DNA from: Vibrio cincinnatiensis
GTDB taxonomy: Bacteria > Pseudomonadota > Gammaproteobacteria > Enterobacterales > Vibrionaceae
Reading direction: 5' to 3'
Length of the DNA: 64,000 bases
Assembly: GCF_022113815.1 (NCBI RefSeq)
Contig: NZ_SGOM01000001.1
Coordinates: forward strand, 310,001 to 374,000
Below, piece by piece: positions 48,609-58,595 of this stretch. Position numbers and translations under genes: made by a program. Under the pieces are notes generated by a model. It had not been told where the DNA came from. It saw only the letters and a list, made by a program, of their open reading frames with translations, and made no database searches. Positions within the stretch are counted from its first letter, which is position 1, and each line of letters starts with the position of its first letter.

Positions 48609-51239
48609 ATGGGTAAATCACTTGTTATAGTGGAGTCACCAGCCAAGGCAAAAACCATCAATAAGTACCTTGGTAAAGACTTTATCGTAAAGTCTAGTGT
48701 CGGTCATGTACGCGATCTGCCTACTGCTGGTCAAAGTAATACCGCGACAAAGAAGGCTCCGTCTACAGCGAATAAACAACTGACTGTAGAAGAAAAAGAA
48801 CGCTTAAAAAAAGAGAAAGAGCGTAGCGCCCTAATAAAAAAAATGGGGATAGATCCTTTTCATGGTTGGGAAGCCAATTACCAAATTCTTCCCGGTAAAG
48901 AAAAAGTGGTGAGCGAACTGCAAAAACTCGCCAAAGATGCCGACTGCGTTTATCTCGCAACCGACTTGGACCGCGAGGGAGAAGCCATCGCTTGGCACCT
49001 TCGTGAGATCATCGGTGGTGATGAGAAGCGATACAAACGAGTCGTTTTCAACGAAATTACGAAAAACGCCATTCAGCAAGCATTCCAACAACCCGGCGTA
49101 CTGAATATGGATGGGGTTAATGCACAGCAAGCACGCCGATTTATGGACCGCGTGGTAGGCTTTATGGTTTCTCCGCTACTGTGGAAAAAAGTAGCGCGAG
49201 GGCTTTCTGCCGGACGTGTTCAGTCTGTAGCGGTTAAACTGCTTGTTGAACGTGAACGAGAAATTAAAGCGTTTGTGCCGGAAGAATTCTGGGATATTCA
49301 CGCAGAGACAAAGACACACTCTCAAGATGATTTTCGTCTATTGGTTGCTCAAAAAGAAGGCGTTGCCTTTAAACCTACCAATGAACAAGAGGCTCAATCT
49401 GCAGTTTCTATTCTGCAAAAAGCCGTGTATGAAGTCTGTAAACGTGAAGACAAACCAACCAGCAGTAAACCGAGCGCACCTTTTATCACCTCAACGCTAC
49501 AACAAGCAGCGAGTACGCGCTTAGGCTATGGGGTGAAAAAAACCATGATGTTAGCTCAGCGTTTGTATGAAGCTGGGTATATTACTTATATGCGTACCGA
49601 CTCAACAAATTTAAGTGCTGAAGCGGTAGACAACGTACGTCAGTATATTGAGCAACAATTTGGCCAAGCTTACTTGCCTGAAAATCCCAATGTATACGGT
49701 AGTAAGCAAGGGGCTCAAGAGGCACACGAAGCGATACGTCCTTCCAATGTAGACGTTAAATCGGATGATTTGGACGGAATGGAAGCGGACGCTCATAAAT
49801 TGTATGCCTTAATTTGGAACCAATTTGTGGCCTGTCAAATGACGCCGGCTCAATATGACTCAACCACAATCAGCGTAAAAGCCGCTGAGTTTACCTTGAA
49901 GGCAAAAGGGCGAATTCTTAAATTTGATGGTTGGACTCGGGTACAGCGTCCACTGGGTAAAAATGAAGACCAAATTTTACCTGCGGTAAAAGTGGGTGAC
50001 ACATTGTCCCTTGAAAAGCTGGAGCCCAAGCAGCACTTTACTAAGCCGCCAGCTCGTTATACCGAAGCGGCTTTGGTAAAAGAGTTAGAAAAACGGGGTA
50101 TTGGCCGGCCTTCAACCTATGCTTCGATAATCTCGACCATTCAAGATCGTGGTTATGTTAAAGTTGAGCAGCGCCGCTTTTATGCTGAGAAAATGGGTGA
50201 AATCGTTACCGATCGTCTCGATGGCAGTTTTGCCGATTTGATGAACTATGACTTTACCGCCCGCATGGAAGAGAAACTGGACCAAATTGCAGAAGGGGAC
50301 GCAAACTGGAAAAAAGTATTGGATGCTTTTTTCGCTGATTTTAGCGGCGATCTGGAACAAGCAGAACAAGATGAAGAGCTGGGTGGAATGAAACCCAACC
50401 ACATCGTTATGACCAATATTCTTTGCCCAACGTGTTCTCGTCCAATGGGGATAAGAACGGCTTCTACTGGTGTTTTCCTTGGCTGTTCTGGTTATGCTTT
50501 GCCACCAAAGGAACGTTGTAAAACCACCATCAATTTAGGTGATGAAGACGGCATTATTAACGTTCTTGAAGAAGATGTAGAAACGGCAGCTCTGCGTGCG
50601 AAAAAGCGTTGCCCTATTTGCGAAACCGCGATGGATGCCTACCTTATTGACGGTAAGCGTAAGTTACATGTTTGTGGTAACAACCCGAACTGCGAAGGCT
50701 ATATCGTGGAAGAAGGGGAATTTAAGGTCAAAGGTTACGATGGCCCAGTGGTTGAATGTGATAAATGTGGCTCCGATATGGTACTGAAAACAGGGCGTTT
50801 TGGTAAATATATGGACTGCACCAATGATAACTGTAAAAACACGCGTAAAATCCTTAAAAGTGGTGAAGTAGCACCACCGAAGGAAGACCCTGTTCATTTC
50901 CCTGAGCTACCTTGTGAAAATTCAGATGCTTATTTTGTACTAAGAGATGGTGCCTCGGGCCTATTTTTCGCGGCCAGTAATTTTCCTAAATCACGAGAAA
51001 CTCGTGCTCCTTTAGTGGAAGAGCTTGTACGATTTAAGGAAAGATTACCGGAGAAGTATCAGTATTTAGCATCAGCTCCAGTCGCGGATCCTGATGGACG
51101 TTCTGCAGTTGTGCGTTTTAGCCGTAAAAGTAAAGAGCACTATGTTCGAACTGAAATTGACGGGAAACCATCTGGTTGGACCGCGCTTTATCAAGACGGG
51201 CGTTGGGACGTTACGGATAAACGTAAGAAAACGAAGTGA
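48609..51239 (+). CDS. topA: DNA topoisomerase I
   Basis: The 876-aa type IA topoisomerase relaxes negative supercoils. The Toprim domain begins [17 protein letters not shown] with [16 protein letters not shown]; the catalytic tyrosine is in [13 protein letters not shown] (about residue 329). The C-terminal region carries three four-cysteine zinc ribbons ([27 protein letters not shown] with distal pairs) and a final ribbon-like domain ([19 protein letters not shown]). Size and domain order match E. coli TopA. Confidence 0.97.
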   Translation: MGKSLVIVESPAKAKTINKYLGKDFIVKSSVGHVRDLPTAGQSNTATKKAPSTANKQLTVEEKERLKKEKERSALIKKMGIDPFHGWEANYQILPGKEKVVSELQKLAKDADCVYLATDLDREGEAIAWHLREIIGGDEKRYKRVVFNEITKNAIQQAFQQPGVLNMDGVNAQQARRFMDRVVGFMVSPLLWKKVARGLSAGRVQSVAVKLLVEREREIKAFVPEEFWDIHAETKTHSQDDFRLLVAQKEGVAFKPTNEQEAQSAVSILQKAVYEVCKREDKPTSSKPSAPFITSTLQQAASTRLGYGVKKTMMLAQRLYEAGYITYMRTDSTNLSAEAVDNVRQYIEQQFGQAYLPENPNVYGSKQGAQEAHEAIRPSNVDVKSDDLDGMEADAHKLYALIWNQFVACQMTPAQYDSTTISVKAAEFTLKAKGRILKFDGWTRVQRPLGKNEDQILPAVKVGDTLSLEKLEPKQHFTKPPARYTEAALVKELEKRGIGRPSTYASIISTIQDRGYVKVEQRRFYAEKMGEIVTDRLDGSFADLMNYDFTARMEEKLDQIAEGDANWKKVLDAFFADFSGDLEQAEQDEELGGMKPNHIVMTNILCPTCSRPMGIRTASTGVFLGCSGYALPPKERCKTTINLGDEDGIINVLEEDVETAALRAKKRCPICETAMDAYLIDGKRKLHVCGNNPNCEGYIVEEGEFKVKGYDGPVVECDKCGSDMVLKTGRFGKYMDCTNDNCKNTRKILKSGEVAPPKEDPVHFPELPCENSDAYFVLRDGASGLFFAASNFPKSRETRAPLVEELVRFKERLPEKYQYLASAPVADPDGRSAVVRFSRKSKEHYVRTEIDGKPSGWTALYQDGRWDVTDKRKKTK

Positions 51240-51257
51240 CGGAAACATTGTTGTGAT

Positions 51258-51287
51258 AAAGGCAGTCATTTGACTGCCTTTATTTTT
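51258..51287 (+). terminator. Terminator of topA
   Basis: AAAGGCAGTCA (51258-51268) pairs with TGACTGCCTTT (51271-51281), then ATTTTT, 19 bp after the topA stop. Confidence 0.9.
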
Positions 51288-51711
51288 GGAATATTGAAAG
51301 AAAATTCGATGATTCAATCATTGGTTCGCTGTATTTTATATGTCCACTTTGTTTTTCTATATTAATTTCATTTGATATATCAATATTAACTGTCACACTT
51401 TTCAATTATTTTAATGGGAGATTTTAGGGTTTTGGGATCGAAATCGTGAAATAAATGTTAGGTATTATGGGGTAAATAACTCTTATTCTGTGAGCAAGGT
51501 TAGGAGTTCAACATGTCATACTTACTTCCAGCACAGAATACGCATTAGACGTTTGTATTCCTACATAAATTCGATAGAGTAATAGACAACTGATTGCATT
51601 TTGTGCTTGCTTTAACTTCAGTTGACGCTATGCAATAAGTCACTAAGGAAAGCGTCGTCATTCCCCCCATTTGACATGGCGACGAACCAATGGAAACTGA
51701 TGGAGAAGAAT
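51288..51711. other. Intergenic region upstream of glgC
   Basis: These 424 bp are AT-rich and lack protein-like frames; the glgC reading frame is open back to 51622 but without family similarity. A ribosome site TGGAGAAGAAT (51700-51710) precedes the glgC ATG. Confidence 0.45.
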
Positions 51712-52929
51712 ATGAGTGGTGTATTAGGAATGATTTTAGCTGGTGGTGAAGGTTCTCGTCTGATGCCGCTAACTGAATCCCGTACAAAACCTGCCGTCCC
51801 GTTTGGTGGAAGCTATCGTCTGATAGATTTTGCACTTAATAACTTCGTTAATGCTGATTTGATGCGAATTTATGTATTAACACAATTTAAATCTCAATCA
51901 CTCTATCTACATATGAAAAAAGGATGGAATGTTTCCAGCATCAGAGATCGCTTTATTGACTCTATCCCAGCCCAAATGCGTGATGGTAAACGGTGGTATG
52001 AAGGAACTGCCGACGCCATCTATCAAAACTTACGGTTTGTAGAAATATCCGAAGCCGATGATGTGTGTATTTTTGGATCCGACCATATCTATAAAATGGA
52101 TATCCGGCAGATGCTTGATTTTCACCGTCGCGTCGGAGCAAAACTAACCGTTTCAGCACTGCGTATGCCACTTTCTCAAGCGTCTCAGTTTGGTGTTATT
52201 GAAGTGGATGTCGATGGTAAGATGATTGGTTTTGAAGAAAAGCCTAAACAACCCAAATCGATCCCTGGAGATCCTGAATGGGCATTGGTTTCAATGGGTA
52301 ACTATATTTTCGAAACCGAAACACTGTGCAAAGAACTGCGTGAAGACGCGGTTAATGAGCAATCAAGCCATGATTTCGGAAAAGACATTATTCCTAAAAT
52401 GTTTCCACAAGGAGGCGTTTATGTTTATGACTTCTCAACGAATACCATCAAGGGTGAAAAAGGTGAAACGTATTGGCGTGATGTGGGCACCATAGAGTCT
52501 TACTGGTCTGCTCATATGGATTTATTGCAAAAAGATGCACCATTTTCTTTATATAACCGCAGTTGGCCATTGCATACCTATTATCCACCATTACCACCCG
52601 CCACGTTTGTGGATATGGATGATAAAAAAGTGGAGATTACCGATAGCTTAATTTCCGGAGGAAGTTATGTTCAGGGCTCAACAATTTATAAATCAGTCCT
52701 CAGTTTTAGAACAAATATTGGCCCCGGATCTTTTATCAGCGAATCCGTTATTTTAGGTGATGCAAAAATTGGTGCTGGGTGTACCATTAAGCGCACTATC
52801 ATCGATAAACATGTGGAGATCGCTCCCGGCACCATTATCGGTGAAGATTTAGAACTTGATAGACAACGGTTCCATGTCTCTGATGAAGGAATTGTTGTGA
52901 TAGCGAAAGGAACAAAAGTTGGATTCTAA
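51712..52929 (+). CDS. glgC: Glucose-1-phosphate adenylyltransferase (ADP-glucose pyrophosphorylase)
   Basis: The 405-aa enzyme makes ADP-glucose for glycogen. Motifs: GMILAGGEGSRLMPLTESRTKPAVPFGG at the N-terminus (allosteric and nucleotide loop), ADAIYQN, FGSDHIYKMD, GFEEKPKQP, and a C-terminal left-handed beta-helix (LGDAKIGAGCTIKRTIIDKHV). The ATG at 51712 gives the usual length. Its stop lies inside the glgA reading frame with a gap of 10 bp to the glgA ATG. Confidence 0.96.
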   Translation: MSGVLGMILAGGEGSRLMPLTESRTKPAVPFGGSYRLIDFALNNFVNADLMRIYVLTQFKSQSLYLHMKKGWNVSSIRDRFIDSIPAQMRDGKRWYEGTADAIYQNLRFVEISEADDVCIFGSDHIYKMDIRQMLDFHRRVGAKLTVSALRMPLSQASQFGVIEVDVDGKMIGFEEKPKQPKSIPGDPEWALVSMGNYIFETETLCKELREDAVNEQSSHDFGKDIIPKMFPQGGVYVYDFSTNTIKGEKGETYWRDVGTIESYWSAHMDLLQKDAPFSLYNRSWPLHTYYPPLPPATFVDMDDKKVEITDSLISGGSYVQGSTIYKSVLSFRTNIGPGSFISESVILGDAKIGAGCTIKRTIIDKHVEIAPGTIIGEDLELDRQRFHVSDEGIVVIAKGTKVGF

Positions 52930-52939
52930 CATTGAGAAA

Positions 52940-54385
52940 ATGAACGTTTGGTTTGTTGTTTCAGAAGCTGAAGGGTTAGTGAAAAGTGGTGGTTTAGCAG
53001 ATGTGGCTAAGGCACTGCCAAAAGCCTTGATGGATATTGGTCATCAGGTGGCGATCGTGCTACCGGGTTATCGCACCATTGCTGAAAAGCAGAATTTACC
53101 GGTTATTCTTGAAACAGAGTTACTGCATTGGCCACATACTCGTTATCAAGTACGTCAGAGTGAGTTAGATGGTGTTCCCGTCTATTTAATTGATTGTGAT
53201 GACTATTTTGATCGTGCAGAGTTGTATGCTGAGCAGAATCAGGCGTATGCAGATAATGGCGAACGGTTTGGTTTTTTCTCCGCCGCTTGTTTAGATGTCT
53301 TACCCAAATTATCGATTAAACCAGATATTATTCATGCCAATGATTGGCACACGGCACTGGTTCCTTTCTTATTGAAAACGCGTTACCGTGACGATCATTA
53401 CTACAGCGGGATGAAAACGGTATTAACCATTCATAATGCCATTTTTAAAGGTATTTTCTCTTACCATCAATTGGAAATCATTCCTGAACTGAATTTATCA
53501 GGAATGGAGTTTTTACAGTATGGTTATGATCATATCAGTACTTTAAGAGCTGGCATCGCTTTTGCTGATAAAATTAATGCAGTCAGTCCTAATTATGCTT
53601 CAGAGCTTTTAACACCATTAGGATCGCACGGTTTGGTCGATGACTTTGTTCGACGAGCGCGAGATTTGCACGGGATTGTCAATGGCTGTGATTATTCAGA
53701 GTGGAGTCCTGCGACCGATCGTTATATACCGCAAACCTATAGTGCGGAAGCGGTGTCTTTGAAAGCGGGGAAAGCCAGCAGCAAGCAAGCCCTTCAGCAG
53801 GAGCTGGCATTACCTCAGTCAGCGATTCCCATGTTCGGGATGGTATGTCGATTAACGCACCAAAAAGGCTTTCATTATCTATTGCCCATTTTAGAGCAGT
53901 TTTTACGAAACGATGTTCAAGTGGTTATCGTGGGTACAGGAGAGCCTCAAATCGCTGAAAAACTGCATAAAATTGCAGCTATGCATCCAGACAAGTTTGC
54001 TTTTGTTGAGGCTTATAGTAATCGGCTTGCTCACTTGGTTGAAGCGGGGGCAGACTTCTTCGTTATGCCATCAGAATTTGAAGCGTGTGGGTTAAATCAA
54101 ATATACAGTATGGCTTATGGAACTCTACCTATCATTCGAGAGGTCGGTGGGCTGAAAGATACTGTTCAGGATTATGATAAGTATCCTCAACAAGCGACAG
54201 GGTTTGGTTTTCAAGAACCAACGCCAGCCGCCTTACTCATCACGATGCAAAGAGCCCTGCTTTTTTATCTGCAAAACCCAGATGAAATGCTAACCGTTCA
54301 GCTAAGAGCCATGAATAAAGACTTTAGCTGGCATGATTCAGCACAGGAATACTTAAAAATGTATCGAGCGGCAATCTTCTATTGA
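52940..54385 (+). CDS. glgA: Glycogen synthase (GT5)
   Basis: The 481-aa enzyme extends alpha-1,4-glucan chains from ADP-glucose. The N-terminal KSGGLADV motif binds the donor. The GT-B C-terminal domain has VCRLTHQKGFHYLLP and the signature MPSEFEACGLNQIYSMAYGTLPI. The start at 52940 (MNVWFVVSEAEGL) overlaps nothing and is 10 bp after glgC. A terminator follows, so glgC-glgA is a two-gene operon; no glgB, glgX or glgP is in the window. Confidence 0.96.
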   Translation: MNVWFVVSEAEGLVKSGGLADVAKALPKALMDIGHQVAIVLPGYRTIAEKQNLPVILETELLHWPHTRYQVRQSELDGVPVYLIDCDDYFDRAELYAEQNQAYADNGERFGFFSAACLDVLPKLSIKPDIIHANDWHTALVPFLLKTRYRDDHYYSGMKTVLTIHNAIFKGIFSYHQLEIIPELNLSGMEFLQYGYDHISTLRAGIAFADKINAVSPNYASELLTPLGSHGLVDDFVRRARDLHGIVNGCDYSEWSPATDRYIPQTYSAEAVSLKAGKASSKQALQQELALPQSAIPMFGMVCRLTHQKGFHYLLPILEQFLRNDVQVVIVGTGEPQIAEKLHKIAAMHPDKFAFVEAYSNRLAHLVEAGADFFVMPSEFEACGLNQIYSMAYGTLPIIREVGGLKDTVQDYDKYPQQATGFGFQEPTPAALLITMQRALLFYLQNPDEMLTVQLRAMNKDFSWHDSAQEYLKMYRAAIFY

Positions 54386-54396
54386 TTGACGATTTT

Positions 54397-54425
54397 ACAG
54401 AGCGCCTTGTGCGCTCTGTTTCTTT
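54397..54425 (+). terminator. Terminator of glgC-glgA
   Basis: ACAGAGCGC (54397-54405) pairs with GCGCTCTGT (54411-54419), then TTCTTTG, 12 bp after the glgA stop. Confidence 0.9.
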
Positions 54426-54534
54426 GTGAAGAGCCCATCTAATTGATACATGGTTTTTTACAACTCCTACAAAATTCTCTTGGTAAAATATGCTAATCTT
54501 TTTACCAAAATCAATTTGGGTCAATGTGGTATCC

Positions 54535-55332
54535 ATGTCTCAAACTTTGTTGTTTCATAAAGTATATCCCCATCCAACCAGTAAAGAATGGGTGGTGTTT
54601 ATTCATGGTGCTGGGGGAAGTTCTTCCATTTGGTTTAAGCAAATTAAAGACTACAAACAGCATTTCAATTTACTCTTGGTCGATTTGCGTGGACATGGTA
54701 AGTCGCATCAATTACTAAAAGAGCTGCTTGCTCAGCGTTATACATTCAAATCTGTAACACAGGATGTTCTATGCGTCCTCGACCACCTCAAGATTCATTC
54801 TGCGCATTTTGTGGGCATGTCGCTTGGAACGATCATTGTCAGAAATGTTGCTGAATTAGCGTCAAAGCGAGTACGGAGTATGGTATTAGGGGGAGCGGTC
54901 ACTCGGCTTAATATTCGTTCACAAGTGTTGGTGAAACTTGGCCATATCAGTAAACATATTATCCCTTATATGTGGCTCTATCGTTTATTTGCATACATTG
55001 TTATGCCTCAACCCAGTCAAAAGGAATCTCGTCACCTTTTTGTCAGAGAAGCGCAGAAGCTTTGCCAACAAGAGTTTAAACGCTGGTTTACCTTAACGGC
55101 GGATGTTAATCCGTTAATGAGGTACTTCAAAGAGCGAGAGCTGTCGATCCCAACTTTATATGTGATGGGAGCCGGTGATTATATGTTCCTACGCCCAGTC
55201 AGAGAGATGGTGGCAGCTCATCGACAAAGTGCATTAGTGGAAATTCCTGATTGTGGTCACGTATGTAATATTGAACAGCCACGTTTGTTTAATCAGGTTT
55301 CGATCGATTTCATTCACCAACAAAGCCATTAG
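54535..55332 (+). CDS. Alpha/beta hydrolase
   Basis: The 265-aa protein has an alpha/beta-hydrolase fold: oxyanion region FIHGAGGSSSIW, nucleophile elbow HFVGMSLGTII (Ser near residue 95), acid in MGAGDYMF and histidine in PDCGHVCN. A cap helix region (about 130-185) is basic and hydrophobic, perhaps for a lipid-like substrate. The ATG at 54535 is preferred over the upstream frame from 54490. The last 4 bases overlap the convergent VTT gene. Substrate unknown. Confidence 0.85.
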   Translation: MSQTLLFHKVYPHPTSKEWVVFIHGAGGSSSIWFKQIKDYKQHFNLLLVDLRGHGKSHQLLKELLAQRYTFKSVTQDVLCVLDHLKIHSAHFVGMSLGTIIVRNVAELASKRVRSMVLGGAVTRLNIRSQVLVKLGHISKHIIPYMWLYRLFAYIVMPQPSQKESRHLFVREAQKLCQQEFKRWFTLTADVNPLMRYFKERELSIPTLYVMGAGDYMFLRPVREMVAAHRQSALVEIPDCGHVCNIEQPRLFNQVSIDFIHQQSH

Positions 55333-56057
55333 TGGTGTTTGATTCGTTGGTCACGTAATTGTTTGAGGAGCCATTTAGCCAGTAACGGGAAAATCCCCAG
55401 TAATACAAAAGAGAATAAGACTGAAGGGGTCATGATGCCGGATAGGTCTTCTATCTCACTCAGTTGAGTTCCTGCATTAATATAGACGGCCGTTCCTGGC
55501 AACATACCCAATTGACTGATCCAGTAATAGCGCCAAGTGGTAATGGACGTTAACCCCATTAGCAAGTTGATCAGAAAAAAAGGCAGGATAGGGATCAGTC
55601 GTAGAGAGAATAAGTATAAAGCGCCATCTTGGTTCATTCCTTGGTTAAGTGTATTCAGTTTATCTGAGAATCGATGGGAAACCCACTCTCTTAGTAAATA
55701 GCGACTGCTCCAAAACGCGATGGTTGCACCAAACGTACTCGCAAAAGAGACCAGAAACAAACTCAGCCAGAAACCAAATAGGGCAGCACCAAGTAAGGTA
55801 AAGACAGCGGCACCAGGAACGGAGAAGGCGGTCAGTACGACATAAAGAATAAAGTAAAGAAGGGCTGAGACTAACCCGTGTTGGTGAATCCATTGGGATA
55901 ATTGAGTGTGAAGTTGTTTGATGGCTTCTAAATTGAGATATTGATTCAAACTGACGGCCAGTAAGATCACCACACCAAGCAGTATTATTCCGATGGTCAT
56001 TTTTTGTGTCATGAGAGATTCCATAGTGCCATATATCGACTTTACTGGATCCAGCAT
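55329..56057 (-). CDS. TVP38/TMEM64 (VTT/DedA-like) membrane protein
   Basis: The 242-aa protein has a VTT-type core with four to five helices. The conserved elements are FSVPGAAVFTLLGAALFGFWLS, GATIAFWSSRYLLR and the re-entrant LRLIPILPFFLINLLMGLTSI. Family members include lipid scramblase/flippase-like proteins. The ATG at 56057 has GGAAGGTG upstream. It is minus-strand, convergent with the alpha/beta hydrolase and downstream of tfoY with a terminator between. Confidence 0.87.
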   Translation of the reverse strand: MLDPVKSIYGTMESLMTQKMTIGIILLGVVILLAVSLNQYLNLEAIKQLHTQLSQWIHQHGLVSALLYFILYVVLTAFSVPGAAVFTLLGAALFGFWLSLFLVSFASTFGATIAFWSSRYLLREWVSHRFSDKLNTLNQGMNQDGALYLFSLRLIPILPFFLINLLMGLTSITTWRYYWISQLGMLPGTAVYINAGTQLSEIEDLSGIMTPSVLFSFVLLGIFPLLAKWLLKQLRDQRIKHH

Positions 56058-56090
56058 AGAACACCTTCCCTTTACAGGGTTAGCTTATCG

Positions 56091-56139
56091 TTGATAAAAA
56101 ATCATAAACCCAGTCAGAGTATCTTTGGCTGGGTTTATG
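56091..56139 (-). terminator. Terminator of tfoY
   Basis: CATAAACCCAG (56103-56113) pairs perfectly with CTGGGTTTATG (56129-56139); the minus strand continues ATTTTTTATC. It is about 27 bp after the tfoY stop. Confidence 0.88.
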
Positions 56140-56165
56140 ACAGTTGGCAATAGAGGAGGGGAAAA

Positions 56166-56756
56166 TTAAGATAAATGCTTTATTAATTCTTCACGTCGAG
56201 AGTGGGGAATGACGGACCAGTGTTTTCCTTCAATTGCCCCTTCTAATGCCCAGAGTAGCTCTAGACTCACATCGGTAGGGTGACTCTGCTGGATGGCTTT
56301 ATAAGCCCCCAAGGCTCCTTTTTGATGAAGTTGGTCAACGGAGTTTATCCCCGCTTTTTTTAGCATGCGTTCTGTTGCGAGCCTCAAGTTGGGGAGGTCT
56401 TTGAGCCGTTCCGGCTTTGACTGTTCTTGGCTTTCTCGCTCATCTTGGGCAATTTTTAAAGCAACTTTTGCTTCATGTAAAATAGCTTCAGGGTTATCCC
56501 AGCATTCTTCAGGCAAAGCAAAATACTTCGTGACAACCGGGAACCCTCTTTTTTTATACACATAGGGTTGGTAGCCTTGTTGCTTAAATTTATCGGCTAA
56601 CTCATCGTTCGCTCGCATATGTAGTTTGTTATTCACGACTAAAGCAAACATGGTGTCATCAACAAAAACACCGAAGCCGCCGAACATTGAACGTGATTTG
56701 ACACGGCCAAATTGTTCAAAAAGTCTCATTGAATCTTTTAATACTGGTTTATCCAT
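56166..56756 (-). CDS. tfoY: TfoX/Sxy-family regulator TfoY
   Basis: The 196-aa protein has the TfoX N-terminal domain ([23 protein letters not shown], residues 18-40; [13 protein letters not shown]) and the C-terminal helical domain ([36 protein letters not shown]). The c-di-GMP-I riboswitch in its leader and the neighbouring purR identify it with Vibrio tfoY, not the chitin-responsive tfoX. In V. cholerae TfoY activates motility and type VI secretion. It needs no other gene in the operon. The final terminator at 56091 is strong. Confidence 0.93.
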   Translation of the reverse strand: MDKPVLKDSMRLFEQFGRVKSRSMFGGFGVFVDDTMFALVVNNKLHMRANDELADKFKQQGYQPYVYKKRGFPVVTKYFALPEECWDNPEAILHEAKVALKIAQDERESQEQSKPERLKDLPNLRLATERMLKKAGINSVDQLHQKGALGAYKAIQQSHPTDVSLELLWALEGAIEGKHWSVIPHSRREELIKHLS

Positions 56757-56813
56757 GCTGTAAATCTCGGTGTATTAACTAATTCGCCACCAAATCAGGT
56801 CCGAGAGACTAGC

Positions 56814-56865
56814 AAAAAACTGCTGTGATGTGTCAATAAGGAGTAAACTTCCTGTTTGTGCAGTT
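56814..56865 (-). promoter_or_regulatory. Candidate terminator/expression platform of the tfoY riboswitch
   Basis: On the minus strand AACTGC (56865-56860) can pair with GCAGTT (56823-56818), followed by a run of six U (56819-56814) and enclosing an inner AGGA...TCCT hairpin. It lies between the aptamer and the tfoY start, where a ligand-controlled terminator would be. Whether it terminates is inference. Confidence 0.45.
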
Positions 56866-56875
56866 CAGCCTTCAG

Positions 56876-56960
56876 CCATCGGCAACCCCGCTACCTACCA
56901 AACTGGTTTAGGCCGGAGGCTTTGCGTCCCAACTTTTCAGATGGTTTGCCCTGTGCGTGA
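56876..56960 (-). promoter_or_regulatory. Cyclic di-GMP-I (GEMM-I) riboswitch aptamer of tfoY
   Basis: On the minus strand the aptamer begins CACGCACAGGGCAAACC and continues with GGGACGCAAAGCCTCCGG, CCTAAACC and GGTAGGTAGCGGGGTTG, ending CCGATGG. These are the conserved blocks of the V. cholerae Vc2 aptamer, with a GAAA loop in the first hairpin and a shorter second loop. It ends 119 bases before the tfoY start. It binds c-di-GMP and couples tfoY to this second messenger. Confidence 0.96.
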
Positions 56961-57013
56961 CATTTTGGTATCTCTAAGCATTATTTCCATAATACTTCTT
57001 GTTATACAGTAAT
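56961..57013. other. Region between riboswitch and purR terminator (tfoY promoter)
   Basis: These 53 bp must contain the tfoY promoter on the minus strand, because the aptamer starts at 56960. AT-rich hexamers such as TATTAT are present (near 56990). I do not assign exact boxes. Confidence 0.4.
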
Positions 57014-57066
57014 GAAAAAAATGAACGAATATCACAGCTAAGTTACCAATATGTGATATTCGTTCA
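57014..57066 (-). terminator. Terminator of purR
   Basis: TGAACGAATATCAC (57022-57035) and GTGATATTCGTTCA (57053-57066) form a perfect 14-bp stem with a 17-base loop, followed on the minus strand by TTTTTTTCATT. It lies about 97 bp after the purR stop. Confidence 0.8.
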
Positions 57067-57162
57067 AATTTGTAGTGGTAATATCAATAAAAATAGTAAG
57101 GATTAATGGTTGAGTTGCATAGCGTTATCGATGATATTACGGACTCGGTCATTAAAATTTAT

Positions 57163-58176
57163 TTATGATTTTTGAGTCACATCTCGTACCGTATCACGCT
57201 CAACAATTTCTGGGTGCATTTCGAAAGTACGGCGTTCGTGCTCTTTGTCTTTGATCCGCTCCAGCAGAATTTCAAATGCATTTTTCCCAACTCGGCGTTT
57301 AGGCTGGTGCACTGTTGTTAGTGGTGGTGAGAAATATTCAGCGAGTTCAATATTATCGTAACCAATAATCGACATATCATCAGGGACACGTACACCGCGT
57401 TGTTGTAAACGGCTAATTAAACCAAGCGCCATCGTATCATTAAAGCAAAAAACGGCAGTAGGGCGAGTATCCATTGCGAGAATCTTATCTGCAGCTAATA
57501 CAGCGGTATCACACTCAAAGTTTCCTTCTAGAATCCAATCATCATTGACTGGCAGATTGGCTTCTGCCATTGCCCGCCGAAAACCTGCAATACGTTCTTG
57601 GCAAGCGGCTTTGACAAAATGGCCGCTAAGGCAAGCGATCGCTTGATGCCCTTTTTCAATCAGATATTTGGTTGCAAGGTAACCCCCTTCTTCAGAGTTA
57701 TCAATGATCTTATCTGCTTGAGAGGTTTCAGGCCCCCAATCCATGATCACTTTAGGAATGTCTGGATGGCTTTCTAGCATTTCCAGCAATTCTTCCGTTA
57801 AGTCTGAACACATTACGAGCATGCCGTCCACGCGTTTTTCTGCCAGCATACGAATATAGTCACGTTGTTTTTCATAAATACCCCCGGTATTACATAAAAT
57901 CAGCGTATAACCTTGGCGATAGCAATAACTTTCAACACCATCAATCACTTCAGAAAAAAATAGGTTTGTTGACTGGGTAACCAGCATGCCAATCGTACAT
58001 GTCGTATTACACTTTAAGCTCCGAGCAACAGCACTTGGTGCATAGTTTAGTTGTTTGACTGCATCGAGTACTTTCTCTTGCGTGGTTTCTGCAACAAAAC
58101 GTGTTTTGTTGATAACATGAGATACGGTTGTTGTTGATACGCCAGCTAAGCGTGCAACGTCTTTAATCGTAGCCAT
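57163..58176 (-). CDS. purR: HTH-type purine repressor PurR
   Basis: The 337-aa LacI-family protein starts [33 protein letters not shown], the characteristic PurR headpiece, with the hinge helix [14 protein letters not shown] ([10 protein letters not shown]). The ligand domain has [15 protein letters not shown] and the C-terminal [25 protein letters not shown](V)HQPK. PurR binds hypoxanthine/guanine as corepressor and controls pur genes; the perfect PUR box of purC in this window is a likely target. No PUR box is visible in its own leader. Confidence 0.95.
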   Translation of the reverse strand: MATIKDVARLAGVSTTTVSHVINKTRFVAETTQEKVLDAVKQLNYAPSAVARSLKCNTTCTIGMLVTQSTNLFFSEVIDGVESYCYRQGYTLILCNTGGIYEKQRDYIRMLAEKRVDGMLVMCSDLTEELLEMLESHPDIPKVIMDWGPETSQADKIIDNSEEGGYLATKYLIEKGHQAIACLSGHFVKAACQERIAGFRRAMAEANLPVNDDWILEGNFECDTAVLAADKILAMDTRPTAVFCFNDTMALGLISRLQQRGVRVPDDMSIIGYDNIELAEYFSPPLTTVHQPKRRVGKNAFEILLERIKDKEHERRTFEMHPEIVERDTVRDVTQKS

Positions 58177-58595
58177 AAATTTATCCTATCAATGACTGCT
58201 GGGGCCAAAAGAGGCATCACTTTATCGAGTGCAGCAGTAGTTATACCCCGATCTCCCCCAAAAGGGAGCCATTAGGCGTTATGATGCGATAGGCGACGTT
58301 GGTTTTATTGCAATCCGCTCTGGAGAAAGCGCGATTTTGCCTGTTGCTTGACGATAACGCTCAATGATTTGGGCATAGGCTGTAATTAGCCTAAAAGTAA
58401 TAAAAACACAAAAACCGCTTTCAAATAGCGGCTTGTCTCTTACATTCATCTTGTCAGTAGCGAGCAAGATTTTAGACTGCAACGGGTTAACCCGCAACGA
58501 AATTTACCCTCACTATGCGTCATAGCCACGCTAAATGGTCAGTAAACTTGTTAATTTGTGAGCAAGATGAGTATTCACCACCCATCGCTCCACTT
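58177..58595. other. Intergenic region between purR and elyC
   Basis: These 419 bp include purR promoter sequence near its start and a terminator at 58398-58432. A 12-bp palindrome CGGGTTAACCCG at 58483-58494 is flanked by GCAAC direct repeats. A 72-codon frame (58279-58497) spans the terminator and is not credible. Confidence 0.45.
58398..58432 (-). terminator. Terminator downstream of elyC
   Basis: On the minus strand CCGCT-ATTTGAA-AGCGG (58431-58415) is followed by TTTTTGTGTTTTTATT. It lies about 165 bp past the elyC stop. Confidence 0.7.

Noticed and set aside
58279..58497. 72-codon minus-strand frame between purR and elyC
   Set aside because: It runs through a convincing rho-independent terminator and has no family similarity.
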